Assembly (NCBI GenBank): GCA_002842285.1
Contig: PHCJ01000006.1
Span: forward strand, 1 to 64,000
DNA from: Betaproteobacteria bacterium HGW-Betaproteobacteria-22
GTDB lineage: Bacteria; Pseudomonadota; Gammaproteobacteria; Burkholderiales; Methylophilaceae
Reading direction: 5' to 3'
Length of the DNA stretch: 64,000 bases
Shown here: piece by piece, positions 1 through 7,260 of the stretch
How the letters are laid out: every line of letters begins with the position of its first letter
Numbering within the stretch: the first letter of the stretch is position 1
The notes under the pieces: model-generated
The model's database searches: none
Told to the model about the DNA's origin: nothing
What the model saw: the letters and a program-made list of their open reading frames with translations, nothing else
Translations under genes and position numbers: made by a program

Positions 1-136
1 CTAACGTAAAGTAGACGACAAATCCGTCCCTAAAATTTTAGTAGGACAGGTGTGTAATCTATTGTAGTATTTTAAATACATAATAAAATCAATGGTTAAT
101 TAATTTTTATTGTACCAATTATTGGGTGAATTTAAT
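1..136 (-). other. Candidate attI site / intI upstream region
   Basis: The complement of bases 1-5 reads GTTAG, the start of the integron crossover consensus GTTRRRY. It lies about 130 bases upstream of the integrase start and faces away from it, which is where attI sits in known integrons. Only part of the core is inside the window, and no cassette or attC can be seen. The stretch is AT-rich and presumably also carries the integrase promoter. The call rests on position and a five-base match, so it is tentative. Confidence 0.35.
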
Positions 137-1120
137 ATGACAAACACACCTGTGGTAAATGCCGAGCCAAAATTATTGGATCAAGTGGCGGCGCGTATTC
201 GGGTTAAGCATTATAGCCGTCGTACAGAGCAAGCCTATGTAGATTGGATTAAACGCTATATTTTGCATCATGGCAAGCGTCATCCTAAAGAAATGGGTTC
301 TGAGCAAGTTGAGGGTTTTTTAAGTTTTTTAGCGGTTTCACGTAATGTTTCGGCAAGCACACAAAATCAAGCCAAAAGCGCTTTGTTGTTTTTGTACAAA
401 GAGGTATTGGGCATTGAGTTGCCGTGGTTAGATAATGTTACGCAGGCGAAGACGCCTAAGCGTTTGCCTGTAGTGCTTACGCAGGCTGAGGTGCAGTCGG
501 TGTTAAGCCGTTTGGATGGTACGATGTGGCTGATAGCCAGTTTGCTGTATGGTAGCGGTTTGCGCGTTATGGAGGCGTTGCGGTTACGTGTTAAAGATGT
601 GGATTTAGCGCGACGCGAGATTTTGGTGCGTGAAGGTAAAGGCTTTAAAGATAGAGTGACGATGTTGCCTGTTAGTTTGGTTGAGCCGTTAAAACAGCAT
701 TTATTAAAAGTGCAGGTTCTGCATAATGAAGATTTAAGCGCTGGCTATGGCGATGTGTTTATGCCAATGGCGTTAGATAGAAAATACCCTAGTGGAGGTA
801 AGGCATGGGCTTGGCAGTATGTGTTTCCGTCCGTTAAGTTATCGGTTGACCCTCGTTCTAATAAGGTGCGGCGGCATCATGCAGATGAAAAGACGGTGCA
901 ACGTGCAGTGAAAAAGGCCGTGAATTTGGCGGGTTTAACTAAATTGGCCACCCCGCATACTTTTCGACACAGTTTTGCAACACATTTGCTGGAGGGTGGC
1001 TACGATATTCGTACTGTGCAGGAATTGCTGGGGCATTCTGATGTGAGTACTACCATGATTTATACACACGTGTTGAATAAGGGCGGGCGCGGAGTTGGTA
1101 GCCCGTTGGATGTGTTGTAG
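137..1120 (+). CDS. intI: Integron integrase (IntI-family tyrosine recombinase)
   Basis: Site-specific tyrosine recombinase that would insert and excise gene cassettes at attI/attC. From the ATG at 137 it has 327 residues, the usual IntI length. Catalytic residues are visible: Arg143 ([11 protein letters not shown]), His274 and Arg277 (HTFRHSF), a [13 protein letters not shown] box and nucleophile Tyr309. The segment between the two catalytic patches ([20 protein letters not shown], then DPRS and RRHH) is the extra IntI-specific region that separates integron integrases from XerC/D. A TTG ten codons upstream (110) keeps the frame open, but the ATG fits the family better. The reading frame is intact, so the enzyme may be functional. 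Cassettes, if present, should lie left of the window. Confidence 0.93.
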   Translation: MTNTPVVNAEPKLLDQVAARIRVKHYSRRTEQAYVDWIKRYILHHGKRHPKEMGSEQVEGFLSFLAVSRNVSASTQNQAKSALLFLYKEVLGIELPWLDNVTQAKTPKRLPVVLTQAEVQSVLSRLDGTMWLIASLLYGSGLRVMEALRLRVKDVDLARREILVREGKGFKDRVTMLPVSLVEPLKQHLLKVQVLHNEDLSAGYGDVFMPMALDRKYPSGGKAWAWQYVFPSVKLSVDPRSNKVRRHHADEKTVQRAVKKAVNLAGLTKLATPHTFRHSFATHLLEGGYDIRTVQELLGHSDVSTTMIYTHVLNKGGRGVGSPLDVL

Positions 1121-1309
1121 AAGCGTATTTATTAGTACCGCTTTCATATCAAGTATGGTTTGCTGTACTTATGCTTGTGGTATTGCGCGAGTGCGGTTGC
1201 GCTAACTGGTACCTTTTGCGTGCAATCAGAGAAAGCTGATCACCAATACTTAGCCGGTAAACTGGCAAGTGTTTCCTTAATAAATTGCACTCCTACAAAA
1301 CCAAGATTA

Positions 1310-1327
1310 TTATAACAATTGTTATAA
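1310..1327. promoter_or_regulatory. Perfect 18-bp palindrome, likely antitoxin operator
   Basis: TTATAACAATTGTTATAA is a perfect palindrome 22 bases before the antitoxin start codon. Toxin-antitoxin operons are usually autorepressed through such sites, and AbrB/MazE-fold antitoxins bind DNA as dimers. It is therefore a good candidate operator; the assignment is from position and symmetry only. Confidence 0.55.
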
Positions 1328-1349
1328 CTTGATATTTTAGAGGCAATCC

Positions 1350-1574
1350 ATGCAAACCTTAAAACTCACGCAAATTGGTAACTCCGTCGGCCTAATTCTG
1401 CCTAAAGAGGTGTTGGCGCGTTTGAAGCTTGAAAAAGGCGATACGGTGTTTTTAACCGACGCGCCAGGGGCTGTGACCATTACGCCGCATGACCCCGTGT
1501 TTGAAGATCAAATGACATTAGCGCGCAAGATTATGAAAGAGCGTCGTGAAGTATTGCGTGAACTCGCAAAATGA
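1350..1574 (+). CDS. AbrB/MazE-fold antitoxin
   Basis: A 74-residue protein with an N-terminal swapped-hairpin AbrB-type DNA-binding fold: residues 1-45 contain TQIGNSVGLILPKEVLARL followed by KGDTVFL. This is the standard antitoxin signature (TxxGNSxGxxLPKEVL). The charged C-terminal helix (about residues 48-74) is where such antitoxins usually wrap their toxin. Its stop codon overlaps the start of the downstream Doc-family gene by four bases (ATGA), indicating translational coupling. The 18-bp palindrome upstream is the likely operator. Bound toxin would be neutralised and the operon repressed. Confidence 0.9.
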   Translation: MQTLKLTQIGNSVGLILPKEVLARLKLEKGDTVFLTDAPGAVTITPHDPVFEDQMTLARKIMKERREVLRELAK

Positions 1575-1960
1575 ACAAACTATGGATTTGGCTTGATGCA
1601 TCCATTTTGCAGGCAGTGCATGATGAGCAGTTGGTAGAGCATAGCGGAATTTCAGGGGTGCGTGACAATGGCATGTTTGAATCTGCGTTGGCTAAGCCGC
1701 AAAATTTAGCCGTTTATGGTGCGCCTGATTTTGCTGAGCTAGCCGCTTCTTACGGGTTTGGATTAGCCAAAAACCATCCATTTTTAGATGGGAATAAACG
1801 TACAGCATTTGTGGCGGTTGAATTGTTTTTGAGGTTGAACGGCTACGTGTTGCAGGCCGATGATATTAGCTGTGTTCTCACCATGCTGGCCGTTGCATCT
1901 GGCGAGTTAGATGAGGCTAGTTTTGCTGATTGGATTTGTAAAAATGCGATACCAAGATAA
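1571..1960 (+). CDS. doc: Doc/Fic-family toxin (death-on-curing)
   Basis: A 129-residue protein, the size of phage P1 Doc (126). It carries the Fic-core motif HPFLDGNKRTAF with the conserved His at residue 69. Doc enzymes phosphorylate elongation factor Tu and stop translation; that activity is family knowledge and not shown here. It is coupled to the upstream antitoxin by an ATGA overlap. All motif residues are present, so the toxin looks intact. Its last 17 bases overlap the start of pgeF, which is unusual for a mobile toxin-antitoxin unit and suggests the pair is settled in the chromosome. Confidence 0.92.
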   Translation: MNKLWIWLDASILQAVHDEQLVEHSGISGVRDNGMFESALAKPQNLAVYGAPDFAELAASYGFGLAKNHPFLDGNKRTAFVAVELFLRLNGYVLQADDISCVLTMLAVASGELDEASFADWICKNAIPR

Positions 1961-2702
1961 TTTAAGTTTTATTCAGCCCAACTGGCCGGCACCTGCCAAC
2001 GTTAAGGCGTTGCAGACCACACGCACTGGCGGTGTGAGTATAGCGCCATATGCGAGTTTGAATCTGGGGGCACATGTGGGGGATGACCCTATTGCAGTGG
2101 CTAAAAATCGTCAATTATTAAGCCCATACCTGCCAAACGAGCCGGTGTGGGTCAATCAGGTGCATGGCGTGGAGGTGATTGATGCAGCGGCCAGCACTTG
2201 CTTGCAGGATGCAGATGCTTCATTTACTACCAAGCCCAATGTGGTGTGTGTGACGATGACCGCGGACTGTTTGCCTGTTTTACTTTGTGATAAAAAAGGC
2301 ACGGTTGTGGCGGCGGTGCATGCGGGTTGGCGCGGGCTGTGTGACGGCGTGATGGAAGCGGCAATCGAAAAAATGCAAGTGCCACGGGCTGATATTCTCG
2401 TATGGCTTGGCCCTGCGATTGGGCCAAATGCGTTTGAAGTGGGTGAAGACGTGCGCGAGCAATTCATTGCCAAAGATGCGCAGGCAGCCCTGGCATTCAA
2501 GCCGCTGGCGGAAAAATGGCTTTGCAATATGTACGCGATTGCCAAACAGCGCTTACTTGCGGTCGGCGTGACGCAGATCTATGGTGCTGAAGTGAATGAG
2601 GATTTTTGTACCTATACCGATCACTCACGGTTTTTCTCATTCAGACGTGATCAATCGACTGGGCGTATGGCAACGATGATCTGGCTTGAGCCGACCATAT
2701 AA
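1944..2702 (+). CDS. pgeF: Peptidoglycan editing factor / multicopper polyphenol oxidase (YfiH family)
   Basis: About 252 residues from the ATG at 1944. An earlier in-frame TTG at 1911 lies deep inside doc and is less likely. YfiH/PgeF proteins remove or prevent mis-incorporated amino acids in peptidoglycan precursors; relatives were described as laccase-like or purine-nucleoside-cleaving enzymes. The metal-site signatures are present: VWVNQVHG, TADCLPVLL, AAVHAGWRG, LGPAIGPNAFEVG and FCTYTDHSRFFSFRRD. The start overlaps doc by 17 bases. A loose hairpin follows the stop (about 2706-2735). In other proteobacteria the gene often follows rluD, which is not the case here. Confidence 0.9.
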   Translation: MRYQDNLSFIQPNWPAPANVKALQTTRTGGVSIAPYASLNLGAHVGDDPIAVAKNRQLLSPYLPNEPVWVNQVHGVEVIDAAASTCLQDADASFTTKPNVVCVTMTADCLPVLLCDKKGTVVAAVHAGWRGLCDGVMEAAIEKMQVPRADILVWLGPAIGPNAFEVGEDVREQFIAKDAQAALAFKPLAEKWLCNMYAIAKQRLLAVGVTQIYGAEVNEDFCTYTDHSRFFSFRRDQSTGRMATMIWLEPTI

Positions 2703-2749
2703 CGTGCTATCAGTTATAATAGCGTTCTTTATAAAATGCAGAGCAGTGC

Positions 2750-3634
2750 ATGTCTATTCCTGATTTATCAATATTAACGTGGATTATCTTATCTAGCCTG
2801 GTTGGCGGTTTGTTAAGCGTGAGCTTGGCAGGATTGTTTGCGTTAAATTTACGCACGGCCTGGGTGCCTATGCTGGTGAGCTATGCCATTGGTGCGATGC
2901 TGGGTGCGGTGTTTTTGGAGATACTGCCGCATGCGTTTGAAAAGGCCGGCAATGTTCAAAATATTTCTGCAACTTTGTTGTTGGGTTTGTTGCTGTTTTT
3001 TGTATTAGAAAAATTGGTTATCTGGCGTCACTGCCATGGCGATCATTGTGAAGTGCACGCAATTCATACCGAACACAACTGTCCTGAAACTCCAGCCTGG
3101 CAAGATGGTGCCAAATTCAAAGCGGTAACAAAGCAGGCGCCGTCAATTGTGAGTAGCCATAGACATTCACATCAGCACCATGACAGTGGACGAAGCGGCA
3201 TGATGATCATGATTGGTGATACTTTTCATAATTTTGTGGATGGCATTTTAATTGCTGCTGCATTTTTGGTGGATGTTAAGTTGGGCATGGTGACGGCGCT
3301 TGCCATTATCTCGCATGAAATACCGCAGGAAGTGGGTGACTTTCTTATTCTGTTGCATTCTGGCTATAGTAAAAAACAGGCATTCATCTTTAATCTGGTT
3401 TCAAGTTTGGCTACATTGGTCGGTGGTTTGATTGCATATTTTGCGCTGCAACATGTCATGGCATGGATTCCTTACATCCTGGGATTGGCCGCAGCAAGCA
3501 TGCTCTACGTTGCAGTTGCTGACTTAATTCCAAGTTTGCATAAACGCACGGAGCTTAAGGCGACTGTTGCGCAAGTGTTGTTAATCGCGCTGGGAATCAG
3601 CACTATCCTGATTGTGCACGTGCTCATCGAGTAA
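2750..3634 (+). CDS. ZIP-family divalent metal transporter
   Basis: A 294-residue inner-membrane protein with about eight hydrophobic helices. Two metal-binding helices carry the ZIP signatures HNFVDG (in GDTFHNFVDGILIAAAF) and HEIPQEVGDF. A His-rich loop lies between helices 3 and 4 (CHGDHCEVHAIHTEHNC and HRHSHQHH), typical of zinc carriers. Predicted role: uptake of zinc or related metals. The substrate cannot be fixed from sequence. The 3' end overlaps a small convergent membrane-protein gene by 54 bases. Confidence 0.88.
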   Translation: MSIPDLSILTWIILSSLVGGLLSVSLAGLFALNLRTAWVPMLVSYAIGAMLGAVFLEILPHAFEKAGNVQNISATLLLGLLLFFVLEKLVIWRHCHGDHCEVHAIHTEHNCPETPAWQDGAKFKAVTKQAPSIVSSHRHSHQHHDSGRSGMMIMIGDTFHNFVDGILIAAAFLVDVKLGMVTALAIISHEIPQEVGDFLILLHSGYSKKQAFIFNLVSSLATLVGGLIAYFALQHVMAWIPYILGLAAASMLYVAVADLIPSLHKRTELKATVAQVLLIALGISTILIVHVLIE

Positions 3635-3802
3635 GTGCTTTTCTCGCTGGTGCCGTCTATGTTTCACGCCCACGAGCCAGAGTAGCAGTGCGCATGGCAG
3701 TAAGCCGTAGAATATAAAAGTCAGCAGACCCGCGGTGATGGTTTTCTCAGTTGCCGCCATAAGTAAGGTGACATAGAGCCAGGCAATTGCAATAATGTAC
3801 AT
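3581..3802 (-). CDS. Small conserved-type membrane protein, unknown function
   Basis: A 73-residue protein with two hydrophobic segments (about residues 2-17 and 22-45) and a basic, His-rich tail (KHRRHQREKHLLDEH). The opening (MYIIAIAWLYVTLLMA) resembles small membrane proteins I recall from other betaproteobacteria, which supports a real gene, but I cannot name a function. No clear Shine-Dalgarno sequence precedes the ATG. It converges with and overlaps the ZIP gene by 54 bases. Confidence 0.55.
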   Translation of the reverse strand: MYIIAIAWLYVTLLMAATEKTITAGLLTFIFYGLLPCALLLWLVGVKHRRHQREKHLLDEHVHNQDSADSQRD

Positions 3803-3812
3803 ATTTTAGTTG

Positions 3813-4278
3813 GCCACAGATGAACGCAGATATCCCCACTTGCGATATATATGCTAGAACAACCTTAGGAAAGGCGGAATAAGTCGCCAGGCGAGATGAA
3901 GTTTACCCGTACTGAGCATGTCCGTGCAATATATGCGCTTAACTGTAAATGTTATCACCACCAACCCAAAGTATTGCTAAAGCAATAATATTGGTGCGAA
4001 AAGCGCATTCCTCACACGCCAAAAGCGTTTGACTTGCTGCAATCGAGAAAACCAACGCAGTGTTTCGGCGTAGGCTCACTCGCGAAGCGATATTAAGCGT
4101 AGCGGCAGTAGCCATAGTGCGCGGTGTACAGGAAGGTTGCGAGTATCGCGTAACGCAGCAATTTCGCGCTTGGGTACTTATTCGGGTTTTCTTAGTAAAT
4201 CCCGCATAGGCATATTATATGCCTCAAGGATTGCATTTTTTGAGTGGTTTTTTGACGTTATCTGTGTTCATCTGTGGC
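3813..4278. repeat. Outer inverted repeat flanking an intergenic element
   Basis: Bases 3813-3832 and 4259-4278 are inverted copies matching at 19 of 20 positions (GCCACAGATGAACGCAGATA on the left). They enclose the MITE-like element at 3868-4191 and a further 17-bp palindrome at 4208-4224 (8-bp arms around one base). The intergenic stretch 3803-4300 holds no convincing gene; it consists of these nested repeats. The outer pair could be the ends of an older element into which the inner one inserted. Confidence 0.6.
3868..4191. mobile_element. MITE-like intergenic element, copy 1 (about 324 bp)
   Basis: Its ends are imperfect inverted repeats: GAAAGGCGGAATAAGT on the left and ACTTATTCGGGTTTTC on the right. 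A TTAG is found on both sides, which suggests a 4-bp target duplication. The interior shares long blocks with copy 2 at 6957-7210: the segment ending ATATGCGCTTAACTGTAAA, GGTGCGAAA-AGCGCATT, and the core GTACAG-GGTTGCGAG-CGCG-AACGCAGCAATT. GCGCTT/AAGCGC and GTTGCG/CGTAAC can pair as stems. There is no coding capacity, so mobilisation would need an enzyme encoded elsewhere. Confidence 0.7.
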
Positions 4279-4300
4279 TAATCAGTGTTTGAGGTTTTTT

Positions 4301-5647
4301 ATGAGTTTATCAAATCCAAAAGTCGGTTTCGTTTCTTTAGGCTGCCCCAAGGCAGGTTCGGATGCAGAGCGCATTCTCACCCAGTTGCGTGCAGAAGGCT
4401 ATGAGATTTCAGGCAGTTACGATGAAGCGGATCTGGTGGTGGTGAACACCTGCGGCTTTATTGACAGCGCAGTTGAAGAGTCGCTTGATGCAATTGGTGA
4501 AGCGATTAACAAAAACGGCAAGGTGATTGTCACGGGTTGTCTGGGTGCGAAAAAAGGCGTGGTAGAAGCTGCGCATCCCAGCGTACTGGCTGTAACGGGC
4601 CCGCATGCGCTTGAAGAAGTAATGACGGCAGTGCATGCTAACTTGCCCAAACCGCATGAGCCATTTGTGGATTTAGTCCCGCCACAGGGAATCCGTTTAA
4701 CGCCCAAGCATTATGCGTATCTTAAAATTTCAGAAGGCTGTAATCATCGCTGCAGTTTCTGCATTATTCCAAGCATGCGCGGTGATTTAGTCAGCCGCCC
4801 GATTGGTGAAGTGCTGAATGAGGCCGAGAATTTAGTCAATGCTGGGGTAAGCGAGATATTGGTTATTTCACAGGATACTTCTGCCTATGGCGTGGATGTG
4901 AAATATCGTCCGGGTTTTTGGAATGGCCGCCCGGTAAAAACCCGCATGACTGAACTGACTAAAGCACTGAGTGAGCTTGGTGTGTGGACAAGATTGCATT
5001 ACGTATATCCCTATCCGCATGTGGACGAGGTGATTCCGCTGATGGCTGACGGCCTGATTCTGCCGTACCTAGATGTACCGTTTCAGCATGCGAGTCCAAG
5101 CGTGCTTAAAGCGATGAAGCGACCAGCCAGCAGCGAAAATAATCTGGCGCGCATTAAGGCGTGGCGTGAGATGTGCCCGGATATCACAATACGGAGTACT
5201 TTTATTGCGGGCTTCCCTGGTGAAACAGAGGATGATTTCGAAAGACTGCTCGACTTTTTAGAGGAGGCGCAACTAGATAGAGTAGGCTGTTTTGCCTACT
5301 CAGCAGTAGATGGTGCTGCGGCCAACGCGCTACCTGATCAAGTGCCCGAGGAAATAAAGCAGGCGCGATTGAGCCGCTTTATGGAAGTGCAGGAGCGCAT
5401 TAGTGCGGCTAAGCTTCACGCTAAAATTGGCAGTATTCAAACTGTGCTTGTAGACGAGATCGTGACAGATGTGGAAGGCAATATTGAAGCGATAGGCAGA
5501 ACCAAAGCGGACGCGCCTGAAATCGACGGCGTGGTCTATTTGGAGGATGCGGAAGGCTTGAATCCAGGCGATTTTGTTGAGGTGGAAATTTACAGTGCTG
5601 ACGGACATGATCTGCGTGGCGGGCCGCCTAGAGCCATTGATTATTAA
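4301..5647 (+). CDS. rimO: Ribosomal protein uS12 methylthiotransferase RimO
   Basis: Radical-SAM enzyme that adds a methylthio group to a conserved Asp of ribosomal protein uS12. The ATG at 4301 gives 448 residues; a GTG at 4274 lies inside the outer inverted repeat and is unlikely. The N-terminal MTTase domain contains [31 protein letters not shown] and VTGCLG cysteines. The radical SAM site is CNHRCSFC (CxxxCxxC) in the middle, and a C-terminal TRAM domain covers about the last 70 residues. The upstream region is filled with repeats, so its promoter must lie in or between them. A hairpin follows the stop. Confidence 0.95.
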   Translation: MSLSNPKVGFVSLGCPKAGSDAERILTQLRAEGYEISGSYDEADLVVVNTCGFIDSAVEESLDAIGEAINKNGKVIVTGCLGAKKGVVEAAHPSVLAVTGPHALEEVMTAVHANLPKPHEPFVDLVPPQGIRLTPKHYAYLKISEGCNHRCSFCIIPSMRGDLVSRPIGEVLNEAENLVNAGVSEILVISQDTSAYGVDVKYRPGFWNGRPVKTRMTELTKALSELGVWTRLHYVYPYPHVDEVIPLMADGLILPYLDVPFQHASPSVLKAMKRPASSENNLARIKAWREMCPDITIRSTFIAGFPGETEDDFERLLDFLEEAQLDRVGCFAYSAVDGAAANALPDQVPEEIKQARLSRFMEVQERISAAKLHAKIGSIQTVLVDEIVTDVEGNIEAIGRTKADAPEIDGVVYLEDAEGLNPGDFVEVEIYSADGHDLRGGPPRAIDY

Positions 5648-5657
5648 CGAAACACAG

Positions 5658-5693
5658 GCCACTTACACCCGTGCGCGAAAGTGGGTAAGTGGC
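5658..5693. terminator. Hairpin after rimO
   Basis: GCCACTTAC (5658-5666) pairs with GTAAGTGGC (5685-5693). It sits between the convergent rimO and the small gene at 5733-6056. There is no clear T-run on either strand, so it may be a weak bidirectional terminator or only a structured spacer. Confidence 0.4.
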
Positions 5694-5732
5694 TAAGTGG
5701 GGCTGGTAGTCGTCAGCAGCTGTTGTTCGGCG

Positions 5733-6056
5733 CTATGAGAATAAATCAGGCAGGATAGGCGCAGGCCTTTGACTGTCAGCGCGCTCTTCTAAAAAATCGA
5801 TAGTAAGCGGGCAGCGCGTGGGTTTGCGTACTGCTTTGCGGCGTTTGGGTGTGTTTGAGTTTAAATCAATGAATGGCGTTTGGCTGATGCGCACATAGCC
5901 TGATGCTGCAAGTTTCTGCTCGGTAGTTTCAAACAGGCTGAGCGGGTTGTCGATATTTTGCAATGTAACCACTTGCTTGCTGACTTTGAGTACGTTATAC
6001 ATCACAAACTTGCTTGCGGTTTGCTTACCGAAAATTTCACCAGTATGAATAGCCAC
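5733..6056 (-). CDS. Hypothetical protein, 107 residues
   Basis: Not recognised. I chose the GTG at 6056 because GGAGA lies at the right distance upstream; a TTG four codons earlier (6068) overlaps that ribosome-binding site. The N-terminal half has a compact, mixed composition (FVMYNVLKVSKQVVTLQNID). The tail is basic and Pro-rich (PKRRKAVRKPTRCP, then RPAPILPDLF), so it is probably a soluble cytoplasmic protein. It lies downstream of and in the same direction as the tetR gene, 64 bases from it, but there is no evidence that they share a job. Confidence 0.5.
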   Translation of the reverse strand: MAIHTGEIFGKQTASKFVMYNVLKVSKQVVTLQNIDNPLSLFETTEQKLAASGYVRISQTPFIDLNSNTPKRRKAVRKPTRCPLTIDFLEERADSQRPAPILPDLFS

Positions 6057-6120
6057 AATACTCTCCAACTCAAATATGGCTGTATGTTATCGCTACCATC
6101 GCTGATTCACAAGTGTTCGT

Positions 6121-6747
6121 TTATAGTTTTCTGCGTAAATCAATATGGGCTTTAATCATTTCAATCGCTTGATGTCGAAACTGCGTGCCCTTGCTGTCTT
6201 TAATCCACATATGCAATAGGCCGCCAAAAAACAAATGCGTATCTAAAGCCAATGCATGAGCAGAAAGCTTGGGCGCGATTAAATTCTTTGCTTGTGCACG
6301 CTGGTAAGCTAATTCATATTTCTCTACTAGACTGGAGCAGTTATCAAGTATCTGATGCAATACTGCTGCAAACTCATCCACATACTCGCATTTGATCATA
6401 ATGATTTCATAAATTTCACGCTGTGTCTGACTTGCATCAAGATCCTGAATTGTCTGGCATAAGCTGGCCTCAATCTGGCTGAGTGGGTCCTTGGAACTAT
6501 CTGGCACATGTGACAACACATCGTCGACTTTGTCAAACAGTGGCAAGAATACCTGCTCACGAATAGCGTGAAAAATTTCTGTTTTATTTTTAAAGTGCCA
6601 ATAAACTGCGCCGCGCGTGACATTGGCTTCAGTCGCAATGTGTTCCAGTGTTGATCTGCTCACGCCACGGCGCAAAAATACAGCGCGCGCCGCATCCATG
6701 ATGCGGCGTTTGGTGAGCTCGGCGTCTTCTTTAGTTTTTCTGACCAT
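6121..6747 (-). CDS. acrR: TetR/AcrR-family repressor of the RND efflux operon
   Basis: A 208-residue TetR-type regulator. The helix-turn-helix is at about residues 10-57, with the signature TLEHIATEANVTRGAVYWHFKNKTEIF; the rest is the ligand-binding domain. The N-terminal sequence and length resemble AcrR/TtgR, which repress multidrug pumps and are released by drugs. It is divergent from the adaptor-pump-outer membrane gene set, and two AcrR-like operators lie between them, so autoregulation and repression of that operon are predicted. The inducer cannot be predicted. Confidence 0.88.
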   Translation of the reverse strand: MVRKTKEDAELTKRRIMDAARAVFLRRGVSRSTLEHIATEANVTRGAVYWHFKNKTEIFHAIREQVFLPLFDKVDDVLSHVPDSSKDPLSQIEASLCQTIQDLDASQTQREIYEIIMIKCEYVDEFAAVLHQILDNCSSLVEKYELAYQRAQAKNLIAPKLSAHALALDTHLFFGGLLHMWIKDSKGTQFRHQAIEMIKAHIDLRRKL

Positions 6748-6791
6748 TTAAAGATTTCTGCAATTGAATTTGGTGTATTCTGATATTTTAA

Positions 6792-6841
6792 TTTACATAC
6801 ATGCCTGATTGTATATAATATACATACAAAGATGTATGTAA
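6792..6841 (+). promoter_or_regulatory. Efflux operon promoter overlapped by two AcrR-like operators
   Basis: A -35 TTTACA (6792-6797) and a -10 TATAAT (6814-6819) are separated by 16 bases and point toward the efflux genes. Operator 1 spans 6794-6817, opening with TACATACAT like the E. coli AcrR site. Operator 2 spans 6821-6840: TACATACA and TGTATGTA arms, a perfect 8-bp inverted repeat around AAGA. A long-range repeat TTACATACAT/ATGTATGTAA spans 6793-6841. Binding would cover the -10 box and the start site. The leader to the first gene would be about 435 bases. Confidence 0.75.
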
Positions 6842-6956
6842 GCAAGTTTTTTGATATTGTTTAACAGATAAATAGTAATCAAATTAATAAGTTATTGCTG
6901 TCAATGTGCCTTAATTTATCAGGTCGAAAAAAGTAATTAATCAAATAATGTAATTA

Positions 6957-7210
6957 GGAAACGCGGAATTAAGTGGCTAGGTAATGTGAAAAGTATCCGT
7001 AGGAGGCATGTGCGTCGGATATATGCGCTTAACTGTAAAGGTCATCACCTGTAATCTATTGCTGCTTTAAGCAAGACTGGTGCGAAAGCGCATTATTTCA
7101 CAATTGACTCGCCGTTTTAGCGGTCGTAGCTATAGTGCGCGCTGTACAGCGAGGTTGCGAATGCCGCGCAACGTAGCAATTCGCTCGCATAGGGCTAATT
7201 CCGTGTTTCC
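6957..7210. mobile_element. MITE-like intergenic element, copy 2 (about 254 bp)
   Basis: Ends are GGAAACGCGGAATTAAG (6957-6973) and CTAATTCCGTGTTTCC (7195-7210), imperfect inverted repeats. ATTA flanks both sides (6953-6956 and 7211-7214), a likely 4-bp target duplication. The core hairpin GTTGCG-AATGCCG-CGCAAC is perfect. GCGCTT and AAGCGC, and CACC and GGTG inside them, could form a larger stem. It sits between the operator/promoter and the adaptor gene, so it would be transcribed as part of the efflux leader. The rest of 6842-7260 shows nothing else. Confidence 0.75.
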
Positions 7211-7260
7211 ATTAGTCCAAAGTAGAGCTTTTTATGAGTAACAACCGTTAGGATGAGCAT

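Noticed and set aside
1-136. LexA box controlling the integrase
   Set aside because: No CTGT-N8-ACAG pattern was found upstream of the start codon within the window.
1121-1349. attC site downstream of the integrase
   Set aside because: No paired RYYYAAC/GTTRRRY boxes with a hairpin-forming centre were seen.
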